Shown: positions 17,915 through 27,425 of the stretch, piece after piece | How the letters are laid out: every line of letters starts with the position of its first letter | How positions within the stretch are numbered: the first letter of the stretch is position 1 | Assembly: GCF_018739865.1 (NCBI RefSeq) | Contig: NZ_JADOER010000012.1 | Span: 124,001-188,000, forward strand | Direction: 5' to 3' | Length of the DNA: 64,000 nucleotides | Source of the DNA: Leptothoe kymatousa TAU-MAC 1615 | GTDB lineage: Bacteria > Cyanobacteriota > Cyanobacteriia > Phormidesmidales > Phormidesmidaceae | Position numbers and translations under genes: made by a program | The notes under the pieces: model-generated | What the model was told of the DNA's origin: nothing | The model's input: the letters and a program-made list of their open reading frames with translations, nothing else | Database searches by the model: none

Positions 17915-18559
17915 ATGGCTACAATTTATACTCTCCACCCAGAGACGCCTCAGACTTTTAAAATTGACAAAATCCGTAAGCAACTGCAAAGTGGCGCGAT
18001 CATGCTGTACGCCACGGATACGGTGTATGCCATTGGTTGTGATCTATTGTCAAAAAATGCAATTAAGCGAGTGCGGCAGCTGAAAAAGCTATCGAATGAT
18101 AAGCCGCTGACGTTTTTATGTTCGTCGCTATCTAATATTGCGGAATATGCCTACGTGAGCGATCCCGCCTATCGCACAATGCGTCATTTGGTGCCGGGGC
18201 CCTATACGTTTATTTTGCCAGCGACCAAGCTGGTTCCCAAGCTGGTGATGAATCCGAAACGGAAGACGACGGGGATTCGGGTGCCCGATAGTCCGGTGTG
18301 TCAGTCGCTGTTGAAAAGCTTAGGCAATCCGATTATTTCCACATCGGCCCATACGGGGGATATGGATGAGGCGTATTTTTCGCGGTATGAGCTGTTTGAT
18401 GCTTTAGAGAAGCAGGTGGACATCATTATCGATAGTGAGACGGATCCTAGCTATCTGGCATCGACGATTTTGGATATGACGGACGATGAGCCGGTTATTT
18501 TGCGCAAAGGGTTGGGCTTTGACGCGGTGGAAAATTTTGTTGTCGCAGACGAAATGTAG
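17915..18559 (+). CDS. L-threonylcarbamoyladenylate synthase family (Sua5/YciO/YrdC)
   Basis: YrdC-type proteins make threonylcarbamoyl-AMP, the donor for the t6A modification of tRNAs that read ANN codons. YciO paralogues share the fold with uncertain function, and the two cannot be told apart firmly here. Core motifs are YATDTVYAIGCD, KKLSNDKPLTFLC, LVPGPYTFILPAT and GIRVPDSPVCQ. The ATG at 17915 gives the normal N-terminus (MATIYTLHPETPQTFKI); an earlier in-frame ATG at 17873 would add a short hydrophobic leader. It is divergent from stpA. Confidence 0.87.
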   Translation: MATIYTLHPETPQTFKIDKIRKQLQSGAIMLYATDTVYAIGCDLLSKNAIKRVRQLKKLSNDKPLTFLCSSLSNIAEYAYVSDPAYRTMRHLVPGPYTFILPATKLVPKLVMNPKRKTTGIRVPDSPVCQSLLKSLGNPIISTSAHTGDMDEAYFSRYELFDALEKQVDIIIDSETDPSYLASTILDMTDDEPVILRKGLGFDAVENFVVADEM

Positions 18560-18606
18560 GGTTGCCGAGGGGCCAATATCGATGGGTCGCGAGAAGTGGG
18601 TTCGTT

Positions 18607-18636
18607 GAGGCAGATGTCAGAGAGGCAGATGTCAGA
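18607..18636. repeat. 15-bp perfect tandem duplication
   Basis: GAGGCAGATGTCAGA occurs twice head to tail (18607-18621 and 18622-18636) in the short gap before the YdcF-like gene. It may be replication slippage. Confidence 0.85.
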
Positions 18637-18698
18637 ATTCAGGTGTGCTTTTCTGCCGTTAGCATGCCAGGGATTCGTAGCATTGGCATCCAAAATAT

Positions 18699-19340
18699 AT
18701 GATGAACGCCTACGATGCAGTCTTCATTCCCGGTGGTGGTGTCCGTGCCAATGGTGAGCTACCCCTGTGGACCCAACGGCGGCTTACCCACGCCATTGAA
18801 ATCAGTCAGAGTGCTTCCTACATCATCCCCCTCAGCGCAGGTACCACCCATAAGCCTCCTCCCCTAGATCCCGAAGGCTTCCCCATTTTCGAATCTGTTG
18901 CTGCCGCTCAGTATTTAATTCAACGGGGCATTGCCCCAGAGCAGATTTTAGTCGAAACCTGTTCCTACGACACCATTGGTAACGTTTACTTCTCGCGGGT
19001 CATTCACATTGACCCGTTGCAGCTTAAGAGACTTTTAATCGTTACCTCTGAGTTTCATATGCCTAGGACCCAAGGAATTTTTGAATGGATATATGGTTTA
19101 GAAGGACTGTCTCAGAATTATGAGCTGGAGTTTCAGGCTGTCAGTGATGCAGGCATTGATCCGAAGCTTCTGGCTGCAAGAAAGTCTCGGGAAGTAAAGA
19201 GTTTAGAAAACGTGCAAACTCTGGCACAAAAAAATCAAACCATGCAACAGTTCCATGCGTGGTTGTTTCAACAACATGGTGCCTATGCCATGGCCAAGCA
19301 AGTGGTGAGAGCCTCGGGCGATGTGCTTGGCTCTTATTGA
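18699..19340 (+). CDS. YdcF/ElyC-like DUF218 protein
   Basis: This is a DUF218 protein, a family that includes ElyC and SanA with roles in envelope and lipid-carrier homeostasis; its chemistry is unknown. The family pattern is visible as FIPGGGVRANGELP near residue 10, ETCSYDTIGNVYFSR with the conserved Asp-Thr near residue 90, and LLIVTSEFHMPRTQGIF near 110. There is no membrane segment, so this is the soluble version. It stands alone, 139 bases after the YrdC gene, and may be in the same transcript. Confidence 0.83.
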   Translation: MMNAYDAVFIPGGGVRANGELPLWTQRRLTHAIEISQSASYIIPLSAGTTHKPPPLDPEGFPIFESVAAAQYLIQRGIAPEQILVETCSYDTIGNVYFSRVIHIDPLQLKRLLIVTSEFHMPRTQGIFEWIYGLEGLSQNYELEFQAVSDAGIDPKLLAARKSREVKSLENVQTLAQKNQTMQQFHAWLFQQHGAYAMAKQVVRASGDVLGSY

Positions 19341-20000
19341 GGTCAATGCTGCAGTGTCAGTTGCTCCCATTAAAAAGGGTTTTTTCGGTAGGGGTAATTC
19401 CTTGTGGTTGCCCGTTGATATTGCGCGTAGATAATCAAGCGTGTGTTTGGAAATATTTTGTTCTACGGCATGGCTGTGCCAGAGGGGCTAGGGGACCCTG
19501 GTTAGGAGTGTTGACTTCGGCTTCGCTTCACCAACGGTATTGCTGGGATAAGTATTGCTCTTTTGTTTATAGGCTAATTGCATCGGGTATCCCAGAGTAG
19601 GCAAAAGACCGGCCTTGAAAAAAAAATAAAAAAATGTTGTTTCAAAAACTGTTGTCATAAAAAACAGCGCTCCTTGAGCGGAGTCGTAAGGGCCTATTGG
19701 TTTAGGCGTAGCTTCGAATTTGTTCAGTTAGCAGGGAATGTGGGACGGCTAAAAAAAAGACTGCCGGTTTGCACCGCGCAGTCTGTCATTGGCTTTCAGA
19801 ATCAAAGAGACCGATCGTACTGGCAGCTAACTTCTGTCTCAAGGAAGCTTGCTGAGGTGCTCCTTTCGCACATTTCTAGAATAGTCAGTAACTCCGAGGG
19901 TTGGATAAATCACGGATGAAGAAATCCGTATTGTTTATGTCCTTACTATAAAACTAAACAATAAACAATCTTGATGTTAAAGACTATTACAAGAGATGCA
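19341..20000. other. Gene-poor gap after YdcF-like gene
   Basis: These 660 bases lie between two convergent genes. Reading frames of about 110 codons exist on the plus strand but are Cys- and Arg-rich, overlap each other and run through a terminator, so I do not accept them. The region holds a minus-strand terminator at 19758-19784 and one arm of a perfect inverted repeat at 19957-19976. Confidence 0.5.
19758..19784 (-). terminator. Terminator downstream of the HTH-STAND gene
   Basis: Stem AGACTGC (19758-19764) / GCAGTCT (19778-19784), extended inside by CGG/CCG. On the minus strand it is followed by eight T (complement of the A run at 19750-19757). It lies about 220 bases past the STAND gene stop. 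Confidence 0.75.
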
Positions 20001-20018
20001 TCAAGATTGTTTATTGTT
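19957..20018. repeat. Perfect 20-bp inverted repeat over a stop codon
   Basis: The arm at 19957-19976 is the exact reverse complement of 19999-20018, with a 22-base spacer. The right arm contains the last codons and stop of the STAND gene. The arms are AT-rich (AACAATAAACAATC...) and there is no T run beside them, so this is not a typical intrinsic terminator. Confidence 0.85.
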
Positions 20019-22424
20019 CAACAAGTTCAGGACCCGATGCATCTGCTTTTGGGCGTCAATATCTCTATATAGGGCTAATGCCTGGTGCCAATACTGATGG
20101 GCTACATCAACTTTTTGCAAACTGAGATAGGTATGGCCTAATTCCACATAGGCATAGGCCAAATCACACTTAGCGCCGATGCCGTCAAATAGCTCAACAG
20201 ATTGGCTATGGTATTGCAGTGCTTCTGCTGGCTGCTGGTGCTGACGGCTAATCGTAGCAAGGCCTGTGAGGGCTTTTGCTTTGACCTGGGGATAATGGCC
20301 CGCTTCTGCGAAGTTAAGGGCCTGCTGGTAAAGGTTTTTGGCTTGGTCTAGGTGGCCGAGCTGCCCGTAGGTTTGTCCTAATAGTTGAATAAAGTAGGCG
20401 AGCCTGCCTGACTGGGAACTTTGGTGGGTGAAGGTATGCAAACATCGCTTGGCCAGCGTGGAGGCTGTTTGTGCCTGCCCCTGGTATGCATGGGTTAGGG
20501 CTAGGGCTACGGTGGCTTTGTCGGCCCAGGCTTGGTGGCGGGTGTTTTCTCCCTGGTTAATCACAGTTGTTAAAGCATCTTTTGCTTGGTCTAGTTCCCA
20601 TAGATCCATGGCATAGAGGCCCAGGCTAAGCTGGGAGTCGATGTTTAACATCTGGAGATAATAATGTCTGCGCGCATCTAGATTGGTAACGTTATCGAGG
20701 TGGCGATGGGTCGTGGAGAGTGTACTCTCTTGGCAGGTGATAGCGGCTTGAATCTCGCCCGTAATCCAGTAAATGTCGCCGAGAATATTGCGTAGCTCAC
20801 TCACTTGCAATAGGGGCGTTGATTCATTTTCTAAATGGGTGAGGACATCTGTAATGACGGTGCTAACGGGATGGAGAAAACCCATGCGGTATAGGCTACT
20901 GGCTAGGGGTAAAAACTGTTGCCATTGGTTGTGACGGCTTTTTAACAACACGTTTGCGGCGGCTGAGTAGTCGTCAATGGCGATGTGGTGATAGTAGGCT
21001 TCTAGGGCCTGTTGTGCATCCATAATGGATTTGAGCACGGTAATGCTGCTGGTCCAATAGTGGGCGGCGGCTTGGTTGGCCTGGTGCCAGAGTGCTGCAT
21101 CCTGGCGCAGGCGTTCGATGGCCACGGCGCGAATAATCGGATGCAGCCAGTATTGGCCATGTTCCATTTCGATCAGGGAACGATTGCGCAGGGATGCGAT
21201 CGCACGTTGTGCATCCTGCTCCTGTCCCTGGGCTAGCACCGCTGCCAGGGGCAGCTTGGCAATGGCCTGATAGCGATAGCAGCTGAGACGACACAGTAAC
21301 TGATGGGCCACTGGATCTAAACACTGCAGTCGATCGATTTGGCTAATGACCAAATTTTTGAGGTCAATTTCAGCGAGGGGATTTGCCCCATAGGCCTGCC
21401 AGTAAGCGGCTAAATCTCCATTGAAGTCGGTTTGTACCGTACTGCATAAAATCTCCATGGCTTTGGCATTGCCCCCGTAGGCGCGGTGTAGCCGTTGCAA
21501 AATCTCATCCGTTGTTGGTAAACGTAGCTGATGGTAGCTAAAACATTGTTGCCAATTAACGAACGTCAGCCGGGGTAGGCGATAGTGGTGGGCCTTAATG
21601 CCTGGTTCGCAAAGACGGTCGCGGCTAGTGATGAGGGTGGTGGCCTGGATCGAAAAGTCGGACAGTAACTTCAGGAGTTCTGCGTAGGAGCGGGCTTCTG
21701 GCACAAATTGGCCGTTCCCATCTAGGGCTGGTTCCAGATTGTCGATCAAAATGCCAATGTGTTTTTGTTTGAGATGGCGCTTTAATCGGCTGAGGCTAAT
21801 GCTCAGGTCCTGGCCTGGTTCATCCCCTAGATCCTGCCGTAACCATTCATCTAAAATATGTTCCACATCGGTCAAGCTAGAGGTTTCTTGGGCCACTCGC
21901 CATTCCAGAAGGATGTCAAAGCTGGTTTGGCGTAGATAATGCTGGGCCAGTGTGGTTTTGCCTAGGCCCCCTTCTCCTTGAATGACGATGATTTTATGGC
22001 CTTGGGATTTCAGATCCTCTAGGGTTTGGATGTGCGCATCGCGGCCAATAAAATGGGGGTCGATATTGTCTGTGGTTGGAGCGGGGGCCGGTGCGGCCAC
22101 TGCTGTATGTAGATGAGGACTCACGCGATCAGCGACGGTGATCACTTTGCGTTTGGCACGCTTGAGCCAATAGACCAGCCGCGATCGGTAGTTGCCCTTG
22201 GTAATGCGTTCGCCTAGAACATCCGACAGAAGTCGCCATAGCTGGGATGCGACATCTTTAACGTGGCCTTCGCTGTAGCCGGCAACGGCTGCGATCGCAC
22301 GATAGGTTTTGCCACCCCACACCTGCTGCAAGATACAGCACTGGAGGTCGCTGAGGTGCTGACCAGTTTTCTCATAAAGTAGTGAATCAGTAAATTCAAT
22401 GGCGTTGTCTACACCCATCGGCAA
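20001..22424 (-). CDS. STAND NTPase: HTH, NB-ARC-like domain, TPR array
   Basis: This is a large signal-transduction NTPase. The N-terminal 90 residues (LSDLQCCILQQVWGGKTYRA, GYSEGHVKDVASQLWRLL) look like the HTH found at the front of vWA-MoxR-associated (vMAP) cyanobacterial proteins. A Pro/Ala linker follows, then the NTPase core with Walker A GEGGLGKTT (150-158), Walker B ILIDNLE (225-231) and a TTLITSRDR sensor motif (262-270). The C-terminal half, from about residue 450, is helical repeats with TPR signatures, such as LGQTYGQLGHLDQAKNLYQQAL and AYVELGHTYLSL. Such proteins act as switches in regulation, cell death or phage defence; the role here is not known. The gene stands alone, with a perfect inverted repeat across its stop codon. 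Confidence 0.85.
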   Translation of the reverse strand: MPMGVDNAIEFTDSLLYEKTGQHLSDLQCCILQQVWGGKTYRAIAAVAGYSEGHVKDVASQLWRLLSDVLGERITKGNYRSRLVYWLKRAKRKVITVADRVSPHLHTAVAAPAPAPTTDNIDPHFIGRDAHIQTLEDLKSQGHKIIVIQGEGGLGKTTLAQHYLRQTSFDILLEWRVAQETSSLTDVEHILDEWLRQDLGDEPGQDLSISLSRLKRHLKQKHIGILIDNLEPALDGNGQFVPEARSYAELLKLLSDFSIQATTLITSRDRLCEPGIKAHHYRLPRLTFVNWQQCFSYHQLRLPTTDEILQRLHRAYGGNAKAMEILCSTVQTDFNGDLAAYWQAYGANPLAEIDLKNLVISQIDRLQCLDPVAHQLLCRLSCYRYQAIAKLPLAAVLAQGQEQDAQRAIASLRNRSLIEMEHGQYWLHPIIRAVAIERLRQDAALWHQANQAAAHYWTSSITVLKSIMDAQQALEAYYHHIAIDDYSAAANVLLKSRHNQWQQFLPLASSLYRMGFLHPVSTVITDVLTHLENESTPLLQVSELRNILGDIYWITGEIQAAITCQESTLSTTHRHLDNVTNLDARRHYYLQMLNIDSQLSLGLYAMDLWELDQAKDALTTVINQGENTRHQAWADKATVALALTHAYQGQAQTASTLAKRCLHTFTHQSSQSGRLAYFIQLLGQTYGQLGHLDQAKNLYQQALNFAEAGHYPQVKAKALTGLATISRQHQQPAEALQYHSQSVELFDGIGAKCDLAYAYVELGHTYLSLQKVDVAHQYWHQALALYRDIDAQKQMHRVLNLLNNKQS

Positions 22425-23128
22425 TCGTCAATGGTTTCTTATTGTCAGACTACCGTTACGGTCAGGACCATTGCGTATCAAATATTCCGACTTTTTCAGA
22501 CCTTTAAAGTCAGACACTTACCTACAATCTCAGACAAAGCACTCAGTAGAGTGTTAATGGAGTGCAATCTACTCATCCCTCTGTTTTCTGAGGCTAAACG
22601 CCTGTTTCGCCCTGGCAGCCTGAGTAAGCTGCTGCTAATGCTTGGTATGAAGCAATTTGCCACGCTGACCCATGGTCTGAAGATGGCAACGCTCAACTAG
22701 CCCGAGAATCAGCAGCGCCACTGATTTTAGGCCAAAAGGGTAAACTGGTGGGGCTTGGCCCTAATCAACTGATTTTGATAGGCGTTCTAGGTGTTGCCTG
22801 GTTAGGCTGAAGCCGAACGTCTGTAAATTAGAGGATTTGGGGCATCCTTGGATCAGTTCACGGTATTTCCTATTCGGGGACGCTGTGGAGACAGACTACA
22901 GGAAAGTGGATGGGCTCTTAGGGAGCCAATATTTTTAATTTTTGGCGTTGTTGATTTCCGGTATGACGTTATCTGCAAACTATTGGCACATTGACCTTGG
23001 TTCAGATGGTGTTGTCTTGAAAATCGGTAACGGTAATTTTTGGTGAACTTGACTCTGGTGACTGCGCATTAGCGCACAGCAGTCTAGTCACATTTAATGC
23101 ATATTTGGAGCAATACGCATCTGCAATT
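22425..23128. other. Non-coding region, STAND gene / uppS
   Basis: About 700 bases between divergent genes. TCAGAC occurs four times near the STAND gene start (22445, 22496, 22510 and 22530), possibly operator-like. An 89-codon frame at 22431 has no ribosome site and starts 6 bases from the STAND start, so I do not accept it. Nothing else stands out. Confidence 0.45.
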
Positions 23129-23905
23129 ATGACGACCCAACCTCTACAAATTCTACCGTCCGACCTTGATCCTCGTGGCTTACCCAACCACGTAGCTGTG
23201 ATTATGGATGGTAATGGTCGATGGGCTCAGCGCCAAAGTTTGCCACGGATTGAAGGCCATCGTCGTGGGGCTAATGTCCTCAAAGATTTACTGCGCTGCT
23301 GCAAGGACTGGGGCATTGGTGCCCTAACGGCCTATGCGTTTTCCACTGAAAACTGGCGACGTCCCCACGAGGAAGTGGACTTTTTAATGGTGTTGTTTGA
23401 GCGGCTCCTACGTAAAGAGCTCTCAGAAATGCATCGCGAAGGGGTGCGGATTCGCTTTATTGGTGATTTGACTGGGCTGCACGCATCGCTGCGTCGGGAA
23501 ATGGAGCGCTCCATGGAGCAAACGCAGCACAATGATGCGGTGGAGTTTAACGTGGCGATTAATTACGGTAGCCGCCATGAGATTACCCAGGCTTGCCGCT
23601 CGGTGGCAGAACGTGTAGAGAAGGGCGAACTATCTGCCAATGCGATTACTGAAGAGTTGTTGGAGCGTCACCTATATACCTCGGGTAGTAGCGATCCAGA
23701 TTTGTTGATTCGCACAAGCGGTGAGCAGCGGTTAAGTAATTTTTTGCTATGGCAGATGGCCTATGCAGAAATGTATTTCACCGATGTATTTTGGCCCGAA
23801 TTTGATCGGCACCAGTTCCATCAGGCACTGTTGGCGTTTCAACATCGCGATCGTCGCTTTGGTGCCCTGTCAGAACCTGTGAAGGCCCAGGCGTTAACGG
23901 CTTAA
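23129..23905 (+). CDS. uppS: Isoprenyl transferase (undecaprenyl diphosphate synthase)
   Basis: This cis-prenyltransferase makes the C55 lipid carrier for peptidoglycan and polysaccharides. The start block [14 protein letters not shown] carries the catalytic Asp. [49 protein letters not shown] and [14 protein letters not shown] complete the family pattern. The ATG at 23129 ([10 protein letters not shown]) is preferred to 23105. It ends 53 bases before a strong terminator. A second carrier-recycling gene, uppP, lies at 52.5 kb. Confidence 0.94.
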   Translation: MTTQPLQILPSDLDPRGLPNHVAVIMDGNGRWAQRQSLPRIEGHRRGANVLKDLLRCCKDWGIGALTAYAFSTENWRRPHEEVDFLMVLFERLLRKELSEMHREGVRIRFIGDLTGLHASLRREMERSMEQTQHNDAVEFNVAINYGSRHEITQACRSVAERVEKGELSANAITEELLERHLYTSGSSDPDLLIRTSGEQRLSNFLLWQMAYAEMYFTDVFWPEFDRHQFHQALLAFQHRDRRFGALSEPVKAQALTA

Positions 23906-23958
23906 ATCTAGTCTTTAGCTTAGGGGCTATTTAGGGCTTAGGTTCAAGTGATAATTTC

Positions 23959-23983
23959 TCCCCTCCTCGGAGGGGATTTTGTT
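23959..23983 (+). terminator. uppS terminator
   Basis: Stem TCCCCTC / GAGGGGA (23959-23965 and 23970-23976), loop CTCG, then TTTTGTTTG on the plus strand, 53 bases after the uppS stop. Confidence 0.85.
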
Positions 23984-24017
23984 TGTTGGCTTCTCTTTTG
24001 TGAATTAACTGGGCCGA

Positions 24018-24875
24018 TTATTGGTCATTGACCGCAGCGAAGACGGCTGAATAGTCTTGATCGGCTAATCCTTGTTCCACGGCTTTTTGGGCCATGTGGG
24101 CAACACTTTGGGCCACCTCGGCATTAAAGCTTTCCGCTGCTTGGACAAAGAGGTTCATATCTTTGAGCAGGTGCTTGGTGGGGAAGTTGGGATTGGCAAA
24201 GTTGCGATCGCACATGCGGCCTAGTTTTTTATCAAACGTGGGTGCATAAAGTGCGCTTTGGCGCACAATGGCCATAAATTTTTCAATATCAATAGACTCT
24301 TGCTCCACTAGGCCTAGGCTCATGGAAAAGGCGGTGGTGAGGGTGCCAATTAGCTGATTCATGGCGAGTTTGACTCCGCTGCCTGCGCCCACCGGTCCCA
24401 TCAGTTGAGGGTCTGGGCCAAAGCATTTCAGAATGGGTAGCCATTGGTCGAACTGTTCTGGGGTGCTGCCCACCATCACAATGAGCTTACCTGCCTTGGC
24501 TTCGGGAATACTGCCAAGGACGGGTGCTTCGAGATAGCTACCCCCAGCGGCTGTGACAGCCGTGGCAATGGCTTTGCTTTCTTGGGGGGCAATGGTGCCC
24601 ATTTGGAGGATGGTGCGCCCGCTGAGGTGAGCCCTTGCTTCGGCGGTAAGCAGGGTGCTTTGAATGGCTGCGGCATCGGTCAGCATTAAAACAATGAGCC
24701 TGTCTGCTGCGGTAATGGTGTCGATGGCGGTGGCGGTGGGTTTAATGCCTGTGGCTGCCAGGGAGTCTACTTTGGTGGCTGTGCGATTCCAGGCATACAC
24801 TTGATGACCTGCGGCTTGGAGCTGGTGCGCCATGGGTGCGCCCATTAGACCTGTGCCCAGAAAACCAATGTTCAC
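24018..24875 (-). CDS. NAD(P)-dependent beta-hydroxyacid dehydrogenase
   Basis: Belongs to the 3-hydroxyisobutyrate dehydrogenase / glyoxylate-succinic semialdehyde reductase family. The Rossmann motif GFLGTGLMGAPMAHQL is at the N-terminus. The substrate-binding block follows as GGSYLEAPVLGSIPEAKAGK, and the catalytic Lys lies in GSGVKLAMNQLIG. The 285-residue length fits. The specific substrate cannot be read; in cyanobacteria a reductase of succinic semialdehyde or glyoxylate is likely. It converges on uppS. Confidence 0.88.
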   Translation of the reverse strand: MNIGFLGTGLMGAPMAHQLQAAGHQVYAWNRTATKVDSLAATGIKPTATAIDTITAADRLIVLMLTDAAAIQSTLLTAEARAHLSGRTILQMGTIAPQESKAIATAVTAAGGSYLEAPVLGSIPEAKAGKLIVMVGSTPEQFDQWLPILKCFGPDPQLMGPVGAGSGVKLAMNQLIGTLTTAFSMSLGLVEQESIDIEKFMAIVRQSALYAPTFDKKLGRMCDRNFANPNFPTKHLLKDMNLFVQAAESFNAEVAQSVAHMAQKAVEQGLADQDYSAVFAAVNDQ

Positions 24876-25115
24876 GTTGCTATCCTCGTTGTTCGGCTAT
24901 GTTTGACTAGATGTCCTGGGATATTTCCAGGTACTCGTAAAATTTAGGATGGCGCTGCTGATTTTGGGGATAGCCGCATCTTTATAGATGCTGTGATCTG
25001 ACCTGTCACACGGATTGTCTTATCCTTTATTTCAGCCATCGCTTAAGACCCTGTAGCTGTTTTGATGTGTCCTGTATCGTAATCAGCCGAATATAGCCCG
25101 CGATCGCAAAAATCT

Positions 25116-25592
25116 ATGCTTAATTTCTACCGTTCCACTGTTCTTTGGGCTAAGTGCCGTCAGCTACTATCGCTGAGTGTTTTGGTGTGTTGCCTTGTCC
25201 TGGTGAGCTGTACTCCCCAGGAGGAATGTGCTGCGATCAATGGTGCATTGGCGGATGGAAATCTGCAGGTTCAGCAAATTTATGAAGGCAACCGTGGCGG
25301 ATCTGGCTACAACCAAGGAATTGAGCGTCAGGTGGGCCGGGTTTACTACGATATTTCCCAAGTGCTCGACGGTCTGAGGCTGTCCAATCGGGCATTGCAG
25401 AACGTGCAGTTTCGTTTTGTCGAAGCGTATCAACGAGCTTCGGACTATCGCTACCAAGCCGCTGAGTTGATTGCTGAGGCCGCTACGTTGAACCCTCGAG
25501 TCGAAACCCAGGTGCGGCAGCTACAGCTAGATTCTGAAGCAAATATTGGCCGGGTGACGACCGAACTACGCAAACACTGCCCGCTGAGATAG
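25116..25592 (+). CDS. Putative lipoprotein, unknown function
   Basis: The function is not recognised. A hydrophobic N-terminal segment ends in a lipobox-like LVSC near residue 32, predicting a lipid-anchored protein. The remaining 125 residues are mainly helical, with a Gln/Arg/Tyr-rich pattern (GYNQGIERQVGRVYYDISQVL, FRFVEAYQRASDYRYQAAELI) and two more Cys, one just after the anchor and one near the end. It converges on the DUF3386 gene with a 58-base gap. The HIP1 core GCGATCGC lies just before the start. Confidence 0.65.
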   Translation: MLNFYRSTVLWAKCRQLLSLSVLVCCLVLVSCTPQEECAAINGALADGNLQVQQIYEGNRGGSGYNQGIERQVGRVYYDISQVLDGLRLSNRALQNVQFRFVEAYQRASDYRYQAAELIAEAATLNPRVETQVRQLQLDSEANIGRVTTELRKHCPLR

Positions 25593-25650
25593 GCGAGCGA
25601 CGCTGTGGTAAGCGGCGCTGCGTTGATTAGGCGGGCAGGTGTTGGCTGGC

Positions 25651-26298
25651 TTAAGCGGCCTTCGGCTCAGACGGTTGGATGTTAGAGAAGATAAACTCCA
25701 TATCGCCTTCATCGCTAGATGTGACTGCCCGGCGAGTGAGCACAAAATAATCGCCGACCTTGTCATATTCATCGGTGAATTCGCTGCGCCCTTTTTTCTG
25801 CTCCCCAGTTTTGGGGTCGTGGTACACAGAATCGTAGGTGTGGGACAAATAGCCCGCACCCGTATCGTGGGTGCTGAAGGTGTTGATGGTGACCACAACA
25901 CCATGGATATGGCGATGGACCAGCACTACCTCGTTATTGAGTACCTTGTACTTATCGCCGGTGGACTTACCTTCGACTAAAATTTCGACGGCACCGCGCT
26001 CATCGGTGTCGCCTAGGGCGAAGGTGTTTTTGCCATGGGTGTCTTCAAACTCACGACGTACCCGGTGGATGGCTACTTCCCACAGCTGGCCCTTGATCAG
26101 CTTGAGTGCGGCTTCATCTTCAATGTCAAAGACCTCAGCCGATAGGTCAGGGTTGACGCGAGCCTTGCCAGCATAGGTGCGATCGCCATGCTTAAACTCC
26201 ACATCAGTCGTATAGCCAGGAAAGTTACTATCCCAGGTGTAGCGATTTTCGTAGGCCGCGCGCATCATGTCGCGGGCAGAAAGCTTTACAGCAGTCAT
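25651..26298 (-). CDS. DUF3386 protein
   Basis: The function is unknown. It is a soluble protein of 215 residues. The N-terminus (ARDMMRAAYENRYTWDSNFPGY), the block LWEVAIHRVRREFEDTHGKNTF and the centre VLVHRHIHGVVVTINTFS match the cyanobacterial DUF3386 family as I recall it. There is no signal peptide or membrane segment. It is just downstream of msrA on the same strand in gene order, with about 90 bases between them. Confidence 0.8.
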   Translation of the reverse strand: MTAVKLSARDMMRAAYENRYTWDSNFPGYTTDVEFKHGDRTYAGKARVNPDLSAEVFDIEDEAALKLIKGQLWEVAIHRVRREFEDTHGKNTFALGDTDERGAVEILVEGKSTGDKYKVLNNEVVLVHRHIHGVVVTINTFSTHDTGAGYLSHTYDSVYHDPKTGEQKKGRSEFTDEYDKVGDYFVLTRRAVTSSDEGDMEFIFSNIQPSEPKAA

Positions 26299-26386
26299 GG
26301 ATACTCGTTCGATTACATCTATCTTTTACTTTAGTCAGTTTTCTCACTCTTGAGCATTTAGATTGCTCTATGTCTAAAACTGAGTC

Positions 26387-27034
26387 CTATTGGGGTGCTT
26401 GACCCCATAGTTCCGCCAAGCGCTGGTCACGGCCACAGCCAAAGCGATAAATCCGATAGCGGGCTGGGTGGGTTTGGTAATAGTCTTGGTGGTAATCTTC
26501 GGCGGCATAAAATTGGCTAGCGGGCACAACGGAGGTGGCAATGGGCTGGTCAAACAGTTTCCCGACTGTTTGTTTCGAGGTTTCCGCCAACTGTTGCTCC
26601 GTTTCAGTGCCATAAAAAATGGCGGAACGATATTGGCTGCCCTTATCGCAAAATTGGCCCCGACTATCTAGGGGGTCCACATTGCGCCAGAACGTATCCA
26701 ATAGGGTGTCGTAGCTCACAATGTCGCTGTCATACTCCACCTGGACTACTTCTGCATGGCCGGTGTTGCCAGACGATACCTGATAGTAGCTAGGGTCCTC
26801 TACCGTGCCACCCATATAGCCCGATGTGGTGTTAGTGACACCGGGCAGTTCATCAAATGGATGTTCCATACACCAGAAACAGCCGCCAGCAAATGTGGCC
26901 TGGGCTGGTTCTGCGGCAGCAGGGCTAGCCCAGGCCACACATAGTGTGGCGATAACAATGAAACTCAGAAATACTGTCTTTACAGCCGCTGGCAGTTGCC
27001 AGCGTGGCTGCAGATTAGCGATAGAAAACGTCAC
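26387..27034 (-). CDS. msrA: Peptide methionine (S)-S-oxide reductase, exported
   Basis: Repairs oxidised methionine in proteins. The catalytic motif GCFWC is present (Cys52; Cys55 beside it), followed by YMGGTVEDPSYYQVSSGNTGHAEVVQV and DYHQDYYQTHP, all typical of MsrA. The N-terminal 42 residues form a signal peptide (VKTVFLSFIVIATLCVAWASPAAA-EP), so this copy works in the periplasm or thylakoid lumen rather than the cytosol. The resolving Cys may be the one in RFGCGRDQ near the C-terminus. Confidence 0.93.
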   Translation of the reverse strand: MTFSIANLQPRWQLPAAVKTVFLSFIVIATLCVAWASPAAAEPAQATFAGGCFWCMEHPFDELPGVTNTTSGYMGGTVEDPSYYQVSSGNTGHAEVVQVEYDSDIVSYDTLLDTFWRNVDPLDSRGQFCDKGSQYRSAIFYGTETEQQLAETSKQTVGKLFDQPIATSVVPASQFYAAEDYHQDYYQTHPARYRIYRFGCGRDQRLAELWGQAPQ

Positions 27035-27191
27035 GGTTTAAAAAATAGCGTTGCTGATCCTCAAAAAGATCTTAACTTTAATGCTTCGAGGAAGGGCGAG
27101 TTTTCTAGCCTGGGGAATGGTTTGTTAATGGGGCAGCGGTGGTAGGGTGGCGTCGGTTTTAGTTTATGGGTTGCGTCAGGTTGGCAGACCA

Positions 27192-27293
27192 TTAGACCCA
27201 AGGATTGCCAATGGTTGTCAGCGCAAAGGATAGAGCTGCCAGCAGCCAGTAGTCAATGTATCGTTTGAGCATAGGGCTGATTCGATGGCCCAT
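27192..27293 (-). CDS. Small membrane peptide of 33 residues
   Basis: A short open frame with a good ribosome site (AGGAG a few bases before the ATG) encodes MGHRISPMLKRYIDYW followed by one hydrophobic helix (LLAALSFALTTIGNPWV). The length and single-span topology resemble small thylakoid or envelope subunits, but I do not recognise it as any known photosystem or cytochrome subunit. It lies between msrA and the caspase-STAND gene, on the same strand as both. Confidence 0.4.
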   Translation of the reverse strand: MGHRISPMLKRYIDYWLLAALSFALTTIGNPWV

Positions 27294-27425
27294 AGTTGGT
27301 AACTCCTAATCTTGATCGCTGCTGTGATGACTTTGGGCTGCTAAACCGCGCAAGCATAGATGTTATAGCAAAGATCCTGCTCTATGGGGGATAGTTATCC
27401 ATTTCGATTGCTTGGGTTTCAGTAG

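Noticed and set aside
19259..19919. Two overlapping plus-strand frames of about 113 codons
   Set aside because: They are Cys/Arg-rich, without ribosome sites, overlap each other and the YdcF-like gene end, and run through a terminator.
22431..22700. 89-codon plus-strand frame next to the STAND gene
   Set aside because: No ribosome site, no domain, and it fills what should be the STAND promoter.
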